Shown here one piece after another: positions 17,053-25,267 of a stretch of 64,000 bases of DNA. Both the position numbers and the translations under genes were made by a program. The stretch's first letter is position 1. Each line of letters starts with the position of its first letter. The stretch is taken from the NCBI GenBank assembly GCA_030041305.1, contig JASHOC010000280.1:1-64000 (forward strand), read 5' to 3'. Source of the stretch: Acidobacteriaceae bacterium. GTDB taxonomy: Bacteria; Acidobacteriota; Terriglobia; Terriglobales; Acidobacteriaceae. The notes beneath the pieces are model-generated. The model saw nothing but the letters and a program-made list of their open reading frames with translations. It was not told where the DNA came from and ran no database searches.

Positions 17053-18567
17053 TTATCTCTCCGTCCAGCGCACGCCGCGATAGCTGCTGGTTGCCGGCGC
17101 CGCAACACTCTTGAGCCACGCCGCAAGGCTGGCGAAATCTTCCGCCACGGTGGAATTGGGAGCGTAATCGATGACCGTCATGCCTTCCGCCAGCGCCTCG
17201 CTCACCGCAGGGGTGCGGCGCAGCGCAAAAGGCAGCAGCCGATCTCCGAGCTGCTCGAGCAATACCTCGCGCACATCCAGATGGAGCGGCAACGAGGGAT
17301 CAAACTGGTTGAGCACATAGTAGGGGAGCGCAGACGGGCCGGAAATGGTGGCCGCGCGCTCAAAAAATGCGTCAATGGAGCTGACGCTGACCACCGAATT
17401 CATGTCGGGAACCACCGGGACGAGCACCAGAGGGGCCATGCGCAGCAGTTCCCGGGTAAGGCCTCCGGAAGCAGTGGCGAGATCGACAATGACGCGGCTA
17501 ATTCCGCGCGCGTACTTGGCGATCTCGCCGGTGAGCGCCTCCTGACCGCCATTGTCCTGTTCCAGCGACTCCGCATCCAGCGTGATCATCTGCACCGGCG
17601 CGTCGCCCATAGCCGCCGGAGGACTGAAGGTTCGCAATACGCCCATCCGGTGGTCGCGCGCTCCGAAGAAAAAGGGCAACAGTCCAAAAGCCGCCGTATC
17701 CACCAGCAGAACCCGTTCGCCGCGAGCGGAGAGTGCGCGGCCCAGAGTGGCCACGAGGCTGGTTTTTCCCACCCCACCAGCCAGCGAAAATACCGCCAGC
17801 ACCGGAGCGCGCACGGTTACGGGTGACGGCGCCGGTGCAGGCTCCGCGGTGGCGCCGGCAGCCCCAAATAAAGTCTGGAGGGCAAACCACCGCGACGCCA
17901 GCCGGTCGCGCGAACCCTGCAGCGTATCCTCGGGAGCCTTGGGCGCTGCGGCTTGACTGTCGACGCGCTCCTCTGCCAGCCACGCCGGACGCGCCCATGA
18001 ATCGCGCGGCGGCTGTATCGCATTCGTGGTCAAGCGGCCATTCGCGTCTTCGGGGCCAGCGGTGAGACCCTGCGCCGATGGCAGGCCGGACGAACTGGAA
18101 CGAGACCGAGGCGCCGCGAGAAACCCGTGATCAACAGACTGCGCCGGGAAATGGGGCTCGGAAGCCGTTCCGAGACTCGGCCCGTCTTTCTCGGGGAGTG
18201 GTGGTTGCCCCGCGGAATTCTGCGCCGCCCGCGCCTCGAGCGCCGCCTGGGCCTGCGCGGCTGGGCGCGTCGTGAGTTGTGCGCCGCGCCGCGCCCGAAT
18301 CACTTCGTCCTCGCGAGCCCGCTGGTTCTCCGGCGAAACTTCGCCGTTTGGTTGCTCGGCATTGGGCCGATTTTCGTCTATCTCGGCTTGGTGACGGCCC
18401 GCTTCCGCGCCTTCCTGCGCCATCTGGCGCGCCCTATCCCGCGCCTGCGCCCGCGAGGCGGAAAAATCGCGATATTTGACCCCGTGCAAGTTCGCCCAGG
18501 AATAAGGCGTCGACCCCTCCTCGGGCATTTGATTCTCGTCGAAGGGCGCGTTCCGGTCTGTCATCAT
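17053..18567 (-). CDS. BcsQ/YhjQ-like MinD/ParA-family ATPase with long disordered N-terminus
   Basis: Protein of about 504 aa. The C-terminal 260 residues form a deviant-Walker P-loop ATPase: LAVFSLAGGVGKTSLVATLG (Walker A with the signature Lys), LLVDTAAFG, and ISRVIVDLATASG (Walker B). This fits BcsQ (YhjQ), which localises cellulose synthase in Gram-negative bacteria. Residues 1-240 are low-complexity, rich in Ala, Gln, Arg and Pro, after a conserved-looking start (STPYSWANLHGVKYRDFSA). Starts at 18567 and 18564 (MMTDRN) both follow AAGGA. No bcsA or bcsB is adjacent: downstream is a PIN remnant, upstream a divergent TetR. The gene is therefore an orphan or its operon lies elsewhere. Confidence 0.75.
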   Translation of the reverse strand: MMTDRNAPFDENQMPEEGSTPYSWANLHGVKYRDFSASRAQARDRARQMAQEGAEAGRHQAEIDENRPNAEQPNGEVSPENQRAREDEVIRARRGAQLTTRPAAQAQAALEARAAQNSAGQPPLPEKDGPSLGTASEPHFPAQSVDHGFLAAPRSRSSSSGLPSAQGLTAGPEDANGRLTTNAIQPPRDSWARPAWLAEERVDSQAAAPKAPEDTLQGSRDRLASRWFALQTLFGAAGATAEPAPAPSPVTVRAPVLAVFSLAGGVGKTSLVATLGRALSARGERVLLVDTAAFGLLPFFFGARDHRMGVLRTFSPPAAMGDAPVQMITLDAESLEQDNGGQEALTGEIAKYARGISRVIVDLATASGGLTRELLRMAPLVLVPVVPDMNSVVSVSSIDAFFERAATISGPSALPYYVLNQFDPSLPLHLDVREVLLEQLGDRLLPFALRRTPAVSEALAEGMTVIDYAPNSTVAEDFASLAAWLKSVAAPATSSYRGVRWTER

Positions 18568-18983
18568 CGATCCTTGCGATCTTCCGTCATCCTTGCTTGG
18601 CAATCCTTGCTCGTGCTTATTTTTTTCCGCTGCCAAGCCCGGCGTTCAAGCTCTCCTTTTTGCGGAGAGAGCGGAGCGCACACCTCACCCCGCCTCCGTC
18701 GCACAAAAATGATAGCTTACGAATATTGTCCTCATCGATAACACTTGAAGGCAGCCTCCGTAACACTTTTTGGTCAAAAGAATTCCCGGGGTAAACTCCG
18801 ATTTTGCCTGGGGTTTGGCGAACCTCGCTCAAGGCAGATTGCTCCTCCTGCCGGAGTGACCGCCCGCTTCCGGACCTCCCCAGGGGTGTATGCGTTTGGT
18901 CAATACCCTTACCCGTTTGCCGGAAATGACTGGGGCCGGAGAACTTCAAGCCCCGGAAATCCGCCTGTGGAAAAAACTTCCTC
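18568..18983. other. Gene-free spacer between the BcsQ-like gene and tetR
   Basis: About 415 bp without a supportable gene on either strand. It contains a CTTTT-(5 nt)-AAAAG-type inverted repeat near 18765-18780 that could regulate the BcsQ-like gene. No convincing promoter pair was found for that gene. The tetR promoter follows immediately downstream. Confidence 0.5.
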
Positions 18984-19021
18984 TTGAAACCATACCGACC
19001 AGTTGGTACATTCCGTACCAA
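18984..19021 (+). promoter_or_regulatory. tetR promoter with overlapping palindromic operator
   Basis: TTGAAA (18984-18989) and TACATT (19007-19012) are separated by exactly 17 nt. A perfect inverted repeat TTGGTAC-ATTCC-GTACCAA (19003-19021) covers the -10 box. The tetR start is only 16 nt further on, so binding of the TetR protein here would repress its own operon. Confidence 0.75.
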
Positions 19022-19036
19022 CGAGTAGGTATGCCT

Positions 19037-19672
19037 ATGGCAACCACCGCATCCGCCCGCGAATCCAAAACCCGCCTCCTCGACGCCGCCCTCTATATCC
19101 TCCGCGCCAAAGGCTATACAGCCACCACGGTCGACGATATTTGTGAGGCCGCCGGGCTCACCAAGGGAAGCTTCTTTCACCATTTCAAGAGCAAGGAAGA
19201 CCTGGCCGTCGCGGCAGCCGAGCACTTCTCCGCCATGGCCGGCCACGTCTTCGCCTCGGCTCCGTATCGTTCGCTTCCCGATCCCCTCGACCGCCTCCTC
19301 GGCTACGTCAAATTTCGCAAGTCGATCCTCCTGGGCGAGCTACCCCAATTCACTTGCCTGCTCGGAACCATGGTGCAGGAAGCCTACGAAACCCATCCTC
19401 CGATTCGCCAGGCCTGCCAAGCCGCGATGGACTCCCACGCGGCCACGGTAGAAACCGACATTGCCGCCGCCATGGCCAAGTACGGCCCGCGCGGCGATTG
19501 GACCGCCAAAAGTCTCGCCGTGTATACCCAAGCCGTCCTGCAGGGAGCCTTCGTCCTCGCCAAGGCGCACCAAAGCGCCGCCGTCGCCGCCGATTGTCTC
19601 GACCATCTATATCGGTATATCGAGCTGCTGTTTCATCCCACCCCAACCTCACCTGCAAAGGAGACTTCATGA
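19037..19672 (+). CDS. TetR/AcrR family transcriptional regulator
   Basis: Protein of 211 aa. The N-terminal HTH is clear: KTRLLDAALYILRAKGYTAT, VDDICEAAGLTKGSFFHHFK (recognition helix) and SKEDLAVAAAEHF. The helical ligand domain continues with QFTCLLGTMVQEAYETHPPI, typical of the TetR subgroup with a C-terminal domain near 80-180. Of two close ATGs (19031, 19037) the second has AGTAGG at a better distance. It overlaps the GyrI-like gene by 4 nt (ATGA). A perfect 7-5-7 palindrome overlies its promoter, so autoregulation is likely. Confidence 0.92.
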   Translation: MATTASARESKTRLLDAALYILRAKGYTATTVDDICEAAGLTKGSFFHHFKSKEDLAVAAAEHFSAMAGHVFASAPYRSLPDPLDRLLGYVKFRKSILLGELPQFTCLLGTMVQEAYETHPPIRQACQAAMDSHAATVETDIAAAMAKYGPRGDWTAKSLAVYTQAVLQGAFVLAKAHQSAAVAADCLDHLYRYIELLFHPTPTSPAKETS

Positions 19673-20145
19673 TCCCCACGAATCCGGCCATTCAGCTTAC
19701 CGAGGAACCCGAAGTCGTCAACTGGCCCGCCATGCACTATGTCTTCCTCGAGAAGACCGGCCCATTCATGCAGATCGCGCCCCAAGCCTGGCAGGAGTTC
19801 CACAAGCTCACTCCTGCCATTGAGGAGCACAACGCGATCACCGATTACATAAGCCTCTACAAGATAGGCCCGCAAATCTATCGCGCCGGAGTTTCCGTCG
19901 CCGCGCCGCCCGTCAACCTGCCTTCGGGCGTGGCCTACGAAAAATTCTCCGGCGGCAAATACAGCCGCTTCGTTCTCACCGGCGCCTATTCCAATCTGGG
20001 CCCGGCGACGGCGCGCACCGTGGAACTGGTCGCGGAGAAGCAGATCCCCCTGCGCGACGACTACAACATCGAGCATTACGTCAACGACCCGCGCGTCACG
20101 CCGGAAGAAGAGCTGATCACCGAAATTCTCTTTCCCACCGCCTGA
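19669..20145 (+). CDS. GyrI-like small-molecule-binding domain protein
   Basis: Protein of 158 aa. The N-terminal strand VVNWPAMHYVFLEKTGPFMQ is typical of the GyrI-like/AraC effector-binding fold, and YEKFSGGKYSRFVLTGAYSNL of its second half. The fold binds hydrophobic small molecules; some members hydrolyse cyclopropanoids. The ATG overlaps the tetR stop and has an optimal AAAGGAGA upstream. Being second in an autoregulated operon with TetR and followed by DoxX, it may handle the inducer. This is inference. Confidence 0.75.
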   Translation: MIPTNPAIQLTEEPEVVNWPAMHYVFLEKTGPFMQIAPQAWQEFHKLTPAIEEHNAITDYISLYKIGPQIYRAGVSVAAPPVNLPSGVAYEKFSGGKYSRFVLTGAYSNLGPATARTVELVAEKQIPLRDDYNIEHYVNDPRVTPEEELITEILFPTA

Positions 20146-20218
20146 AGCCGAAACTCCCAAGCCAGAGTCCAACTCAAATTGACGGGTGAATCGCCCCAAC
20201 CGCAACGGAGGTCGCACC

Positions 20219-20707
20219 ATGGCAAACGCAACGGCGAACGATCCCTCTCCGCTCTCTTTTCATGATCGGAGAAACGAACCCGCATCGACGCCAGGTCAAC
20301 AGCAAGCCGGCTGTCCCGGCACGGTCCCCAAAGGCCGGCTCTGGACCGGCCGCATGCTCACCACTCTGGCCGTACTCTTCCTGCTTTTCGACGCGGTGGG
20401 CAAGCTGGTCATGCCTGCTTGGGTGGTACAGGCCTTCGTCCAGCTCGGCGTTCCCACTTCGCGGGGCGCAGGCATCGGCATCCTGCTCCTCATCTGCACC
20501 GTGCTTTACGCCATTCCGCGCACGGCCATTCTGGGCGCGGTGCTGCTCACCGGGTTTCTGGGCGGCGCCGTCGCCATTCATATCCGCGCCGGCAGCCCCC
20601 TGTTTGAAACCGATTCCCCTGTCCTCCTCGGACTGCTGGTGTGGGCCGGAATTTACCTGCGCGACGATCGCCTGCGTAAACTCGTACCGTTGCGCTGTCT
20701 TGGCTGA
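20219..20707 (+). CDS. DoxX family membrane protein
   Basis: Protein of 162 aa with a polar N-terminus of about 45 residues, then four hydrophobic helices: about 47-67 (LTTLAVLFLLFDAVGKLV), 82-100 (GAGIGILLLICTVLYAI), 103-120 (AILGAVLLTGFLGGAVAIHI) and 133-148. The FDAVGKL and GAVAIHIRAG segments are DoxX-family hallmarks. GGAGGT lies 6 nt before the ATG at 20219. The family includes quinone-reducing and redox-homeostasis proteins. It lies 73 nt after the GyrI-like gene and probably belongs to the TetR regulon. Confidence 0.85.
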   Translation: MANATANDPSPLSFHDRRNEPASTPGQQQAGCPGTVPKGRLWTGRMLTTLAVLFLLFDAVGKLVMPAWVVQAFVQLGVPTSRGAGIGILLLICTVLYAIPRTAILGAVLLTGFLGGAVAIHIRAGSPLFETDSPVLLGLLVWAGIYLRDDRLRKLVPLRCLG

Positions 20708-20797
20708 CCGCGCCAGACGAAATCAGCCGGCTGACCCCCAAACTCGATTTGCACACCCCGTCGTCTATCCTGAAACTGCGTCCTCGGAGGTCCTCGC

Positions 20798-22231
20798 ATG
20801 GTTTCCCTAGCCATCACCGCCCCCGCATCGCCCACGCCCGTTGAAGAAATCGCAGCCGCTCTGGACCACGTCACACCCTTACAGGGACTTACTTTGGAAG
20901 AGCGCCTCTGGATGGCCCGCCATGGGCAGGAATGGGTCGCGAGCGCCGGCGAAATCCTCTTCGACGAGGGCGCTCCGGCCGAGCACATGGCCATCATTCT
21001 CAAAGGGGAAATTCATGTCCGCCGCCAGCAGGGCGGACCGATGGCCCTGTTCATCGGCCGCGCCGCCCAAATCACCGGCCTCCTGCCCTTCTCGCGCATG
21101 AAGACCTACGGCGGCCAGGGATTCGCCGTCGCGCCCCTTTGGGCTCTCCTCATTCATCGCTCCGTCTTTGCCGAGATGCTCCAAGCCATCCCCTCCATGG
21201 CGCAGCGCATGGTGTCGGTCCTCCTCGATCGCGTCCGCGAGGTTACCCGCATTGAGCAGCAAGCTGAGAAACTGTCCGCCCTCGGCAAGCTGGCCGGCAA
21301 TTTGGCTCACGAACTGAACAACCCCGCCTCCGCCGCACAGCGCGCCGCCGCCACGCTCGTCGCCGCCCTGCGCGCCAACCGCGCCAACCGTTTTAAGCTC
21401 GTCAACGTCCACGTGAATGCGGAGCAAATCGCCGCCATTGACGCCTGGGAGCAGAAGATCCTCGACCGCGGACCCTGCTTTCATGAGTCGAATGCCATCG
21501 ATTTGATCGCGCGCGACGAATCCGTCCGCGCCTGGCTCACGGCTCTCGGGGTCGAAGACGCCTCGGAGGTGGCTCCGCCGCTGGTCGAACAGGGCGTCAC
21601 CATCGCCGACCTCGAGGAGCTGCGCGGTTTTCTCGGCCCTCACGAGATCGCGGTCGACCTGGAATATTTCGCCCGTTTTCTGCGTTCTTCGCGAGCCGCC
21701 GACGCCCTTGTCCATTCCACCGCGCGCATCTTCGACCTCATCGGCGCAGTCAAGGACTACTCCAACATGGACCGCGCCCCGATTCTCGAAGTGGATGTGC
21801 CCGCCGGCCTTGACGCCACTCTGCAGATGTTCGCTTCGCGCATGGACTGCGTCCGGATCGAGCGCGACTACGAGCCCGGCCTGCCCCGCATTAGCGCCTA
21901 TGGCGGCGAGCTCAACCAGGTGTGGACGGCGCTCATCGAAAACGCTCTCGATGCTCTCGGCAATGAGGGCCTTCTGCGCCTTACCTGCCGCCTCGAGGTT
22001 GGTATGCTTCTGGTTGAAATCTGGGACACCGGCCCAGGCATTCCTCAGGAGCTTCAGGAACGCATCTTCGAACCCTTCTTCACCACCAAGACCGGCCGCG
22101 GACTCGGACTCGGACTCGACAACGCTATGCGCATCGTCCGCAAACACCGCGGTCATATCAGCGTCCGCTCGGAGCCCGGATCCACCTGCTTCCGCGTGCG
22201 CCTGCCCCTGGATCAATTGCAGGCATATTGA
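20798..22231 (+). CDS. Sensor histidine kinase with N-terminal cyclic nucleotide-binding domain
   Basis: Protein of 477 aa. Residues about 25-145 form a cNMP-binding/Crp-type beta-roll (GEILFDEGAPAEHMAIILKG). The dimerisation helix carries the H-box in KLAGNLAHELNNPASAAQ (His near 172). The HATPase domain has N-box NQVWTALIENALDALG, G1 box IWDTGPGIP, F box EPFFTTK and G2 box GRGLGLGLDNAMRIV. There is no membrane segment, so it is cytoplasmic. GGAGG lies 7 nt before the ATG. No response regulator is adjacent. Kinases of this arrangement in Acidobacteria often accompany thioredoxin-reductase-like proteins, which are not seen here. Confidence 0.9.
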   Translation: MVSLAITAPASPTPVEEIAAALDHVTPLQGLTLEERLWMARHGQEWVASAGEILFDEGAPAEHMAIILKGEIHVRRQQGGPMALFIGRAAQITGLLPFSRMKTYGGQGFAVAPLWALLIHRSVFAEMLQAIPSMAQRMVSVLLDRVREVTRIEQQAEKLSALGKLAGNLAHELNNPASAAQRAAATLVAALRANRANRFKLVNVHVNAEQIAAIDAWEQKILDRGPCFHESNAIDLIARDESVRAWLTALGVEDASEVAPPLVEQGVTIADLEELRGFLGPHEIAVDLEYFARFLRSSRAADALVHSTARIFDLIGAVKDYSNMDRAPILEVDVPAGLDATLQMFASRMDCVRIERDYEPGLPRISAYGGELNQVWTALIENALDALGNEGLLRLTCRLEVGMLLVEIWDTGPGIPQELQERIFEPFFTTKTGRGLGLGLDNAMRIVRKHRGHISVRSEPGSTCFRVRLPLDQLQAY

Positions 22232-22349
22232 TGAGGTACAGGCCTACTCATGCTTGGGAAGCATAATGCTGTTCGTGGGTAGCACAAATTGCCGCGTCGC
22301 CAGCCGATTCGCAACGGACAAACACCCACTCCGTATTCCCGCGGCGATC

Positions 22350-22466
22350 TATAGCACTTCTCCTTCTGCTCTACGCCGAAGCCGGGGGCTCAAGATGGCG
22401 ATTCCCCAAAGAATCGCTAACTTCAATTGAAGTTGCAAGGGCTACACGTGAAGGAGAAGTGCTCTT
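22350..22466. mobile_element. Diverged 117-bp MITE-like element
   Basis: It begins TATAGCACTTCTCCTTC. A perfect 14-bp inverted repeat AGCACTTCTCCTTC / GAAGGAGAAGTGCT (22353-22366 and 22450-22463) bounds it, and a hairpin GCGATTC-(6 nt)-GAATCGC (22398-22417) lies at its exact midpoint. The length, the TATAGC-xx-TTCTCC terminus and the central hairpin match the three 117-bp MITEs of this window, although the internal sequence differs. It sits 6 nt beyond the AIM24 stop codon. Confidence 0.55.
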
Positions 22467-22471
22467 GCGCA

Positions 22472-23282
22472 TTATTCCGCGGTCGGCATGTGCACATACA
22501 TGGATTGAACGCCAACCCTCCCCGGACCGGTAAAGCGGTTCCACACCAGGTTGCCCGCGCTCGCGAACAAGCCCGTCGTCAGCCGTTGGAACTGCGTTTC
22601 CATTTGCACCGACGGATCTTTGTAGACCCATCCGCCGGGCTCGATGTCGATTTGCTCTCCGGCGCCGAGCGTCACTTCGAAGACGTTTCCGTAACCGTGC
22701 ACCCACACAATGCCCTCTGCATCGAGAGCACGGAAGTGATCGATGAAGAACCCCGTCCCGCCCAGCAGCATATTTGAGACGCCTTTGACACGCGTGAACG
22801 TGTAGTCCACGGTTCCGGTCGCGGCCAGGAACTGATGCTCGCGCATGTCGAGACCTTCGCCCCGATCCAAATGGATGGCGAAGATATGACCAGCCCCGTC
22901 ACGGCTGAAGCCGAGCTGTCCTGGCCCGCTGGCTTCGGTCAGAAAAACGGGCATCCCCGCTAGCACGCGCTTCAGGGCGCCCTTGAGCGGCCTTACGCCG
23001 ATGCGCACATTGAGGTCCTTCCAAAGGAGAATGTAATGCTCGAAGTACACGGGCACGCCGCCTACGGCGGTTCTCCAATTCCCGTGGAGTTTTGAGGGGC
23101 GTGCCAGGTGGCGTTTTCTTGGGAAAAACGCCACACAACGTTCGAGGTTCTGCTCTACACCAATTGGAGAACCGCTATAGTTCGAGATGCAGCACGGGGA
23201 CAAGTTCGCCTTCTACGTGATAGGCGACTCCGGCAAAGGTCTCACCGCGGGCTGCCGTCGGTTTCAGCACAGGGATGGGCAT
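22472..23282 (-). pseudogene. AIM24 family protein gene interrupted by a MITE
   Basis: The original start is the ATG at 23282 (MPIPVLKPTAARG), preceded by TTGGAG. The first 36 codons run to VPVLHLEL, where a 117-bp element (23063-23179) begins with a stop codon (TAG). Beyond it the frame continues as GGVPVYFEHYILLWKD, then EHQFLAATGTVDYTF, VWVHGYGNVFEVTL, EQIDIEPGGWVYKD and NRFTGPGRVG, all typical of the AIM24/TIGR00266 family. Deleting the element and one TA leaves 696 nt, an exact 232-codon frame. AIM24 proteins are beta-helical; the mitochondrial homologue affects cristae structure and bacterial roles are unclear. A shortened product from a downstream start is possible. Confidence 0.85.
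23063..23179. mobile_element. 117-bp MITE, copy A, inside the AIM24 gene
   Basis: Terminal inverted repeats of 18 bp (TACGGCGGTTCTCCAATT and, inverted, TATAGCGGTTCTCCAATT; two mismatches) flank a central hairpin (GTGGCGTTTTC / GAAAAACGCCAC). TA dinucleotides at both ends fit a TA target duplication, as in IS630/Tc1-mariner elements. The predicted empty site joins the AIM24 reading frame exactly. It is nearly identical to copies at 40945-41061 and 56574-56690, with no coding capacity. Confidence 0.9.
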
Positions 23283-23494
23283 TTTGGCTCCAACTTTCGC
23301 AGGAAATTGGGGTGCAACCCATCATCTCCGGTGGGAGGCAATCGCGCAACCCGCCGGCGGCCTGCGAGCCCATGGAAAGACAACCGCGCGCACGAGACGA
23401 ATTTTTGCCCGGCTAGGCGCCGCGCCGCAGATCGAGAAACCCCTGCGAGCCCAGCAGGCGTCAAAGCATATGTTCTGGGTCGGGAGAGAATTAC

Positions 23495-25240
23495 ATGATG
23501 GATGCATCCGATGTTTTGGTGGAACGCATGCTTGCATGGGGAGTGGACACGATCTTTGGCCTTCCGGGCGACGGCATCAATGGAGTCTTCGAGGCCCTGC
23601 GCAGAAAAAAAGACGAAATTCGCTTCATTCACGTCCGCCATGAAGAGGCTGCGGCCTTTATGGCCTGCGCTTACGCCAAGTTCACAGGCCGATTGGGCGT
23701 GTGCGTCGCCACTTCCGGGCCGGGCGGCATTCACCTGTTGAATGGCCTTTATGACGCGAAGATGGATCACGCCCCGGTTCTCGCCATTACCGGGCTGCAA
23801 CATAGCGATCTGATCGGCACTCTGACGCAGCAGGACGTGGCGCTGGATAAGCTCTTTATCGACGTCGCCGTCTACAACGAGCGGGTGATGAGCGGCGCCC
23901 ATATGGAAAGCGTGGCGGACCTGGCGATTCGAACGGCGCTCGCCCTCCGCGGTGTCGCGCACATCACCATTCCGGTCGATGTGCAGGTTCAGGAGATGAA
24001 AAAGGGCCGTTCGCTGCGGAATCCGGTTCACCATACATCGGCTGTTCCTGCCTACTACGACCATATTCCGGCGCGCGTGGAGATGGAGCACGCGGCCGAC
24101 ATCCTCAACCGGGGGAAAAAGATCGCAATCCTCGCGGGGCAAGGCGCTTTGCATGCTACCGAGGAACTGGAGGAGCTTGCGGAAGTTCTTGGCGCTCCCA
24201 TCGTCAAGGCGCTGCTGGGAAAGGCTGCCGTGCCGGATGACAGTCCCTACACAACGGGGGGCGTCGGCCTCCTCGGCACCGAGCCATCGCAAGACGCTCT
24301 CGAACAATGCGACACGCTTCTGATGGTGGGCACATCGTTCCCGTATGTCGAATTCCTGCCTGAGCCCGGGTCGATCAAGTGTGTGCAGATCGACATCGAT
24401 CCGCCGAGAATCAGTCTCCGTCATCCCGCGGATGTGGGGCTCGTTGGAGACGCCAAGTGCACCCTGCGCGCCCTCCTTCCGCTCGTCGAGAAGCATAGCA
24501 AGCGATTCCTCGAAAAAGCGCAAAAAGGCAAGGCTGAGTGGGCGAAGTTAATGGAAGAGCGGGGCAATCTGCGGGCAAAACCGATGAGGCCTCAAGTTGT
24601 AGGTTGGGAGTTGGGCAAGCGCATCCCATCCAACGCGATCGTCACATCCGACTCCGGAACCATCACCACGTGGTGGGCGCGCCACGTTCCCGCCCGGCGC
24701 GGGCAGAAACATAGCTGCTCCGGAAACCTCGCCACCATGGCCTGTGGCCTGCCTTACGCCATTGCCGCCGCCGTCGCCTATCCCGATCGGCCAATCTACT
24801 GCATCATCGGCGATGGCGGTCTCAGCATGTTGCTCGGTGAGCTCATCACGGTTGCCGCGTACAACCTCAACATCAAGATCGTGGTCATCAAAAATAACAC
24901 CCTGGGTCAGATCAAGTGGGAGCAGATGGTCTTTCTCGGAAACCCCGAGTATGGCTGCGATCTTTACCCTGCGGATTTCGTGGCCATCGCGCGCGGGGCG
25001 GGAATCAATGCCATTCAAATTGAGGATCCCGCCACGTGTGGTGAGCAACTCGATAAGGTTGTCGGCGTTCCCGGGCCCGTTCTGATTGAGGCGGTGGTTG
25101 ACCAGTTCACGCCTCCGCTGCCGGCCAAGATCAAGGCTTCCCAGGCGCTCAAACTCGCAGAAGCCCTGGTTCGCGGTGAACCCAATCGTATGGAGATCGT
25201 GCTCACGAGTGCGCACAACAAGGTGCGTGAACTCGTTTAG
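23495..25240 (+). CDS. Thiamine pyrophosphate-requiring enzyme (pyruvate oxidase/acetolactate synthase family)
   Basis: Protein of 581 aa with the three-domain TPP enzyme layout. The N-terminal PYR domain holds the catalytic Glu in HVRHEEAAAFMACAYAKFTG (near residue 50). The middle domain is Rossmann-like (about 190-330). The C-terminal PP domain has the TPP-Mg motif GDGGLSMLLGEL running to KNNTLGQIKWE. The family acts on pyruvate or other 2-keto acids; it most resembles PoxB-like TPP-requiring proteins of soil bacteria, whose substrates are often undefined. No FAD assignment could be made. It opens a run of five same-strand genes to 29864, including sugar-acid-type oxidoreductases, suggesting keto-acid processing. 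Confidence 0.88.
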   Translation: MMDASDVLVERMLAWGVDTIFGLPGDGINGVFEALRRKKDEIRFIHVRHEEAAAFMACAYAKFTGRLGVCVATSGPGGIHLLNGLYDAKMDHAPVLAITGLQHSDLIGTLTQQDVALDKLFIDVAVYNERVMSGAHMESVADLAIRTALALRGVAHITIPVDVQVQEMKKGRSLRNPVHHTSAVPAYYDHIPARVEMEHAADILNRGKKIAILAGQGALHATEELEELAEVLGAPIVKALLGKAAVPDDSPYTTGGVGLLGTEPSQDALEQCDTLLMVGTSFPYVEFLPEPGSIKCVQIDIDPPRISLRHPADVGLVGDAKCTLRALLPLVEKHSKRFLEKAQKGKAEWAKLMEERGNLRAKPMRPQVVGWELGKRIPSNAIVTSDSGTITTWWARHVPARRGQKHSCSGNLATMACGLPYAIAAAVAYPDRPIYCIIGDGGLSMLLGELITVAAYNLNIKIVVIKNNTLGQIKWEQMVFLGNPEYGCDLYPADFVAIARGAGINAIQIEDPATCGEQLDKVVGVPGPVLIEAVVDQFTPPLPAKIKASQALKLAEALVRGEPNRMEIVLTSAHNKVRELV

Positions 25241-25267
25241 CAACATTGCTGGGAAGCCCTCTCCTCA

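Noticed and set aside
20879-22216. A 445-codon open frame antisense to the histidine kinase
   Set aside because: Shadow of the kinase gene; no ribosome-binding site and no protein-like pattern.
23264-24523. A 419-codon open frame antisense to the TPP enzyme
   Set aside because: Antisense to a well-conserved enzyme and overlapping the AIM24 5' end; no recognisable domain.
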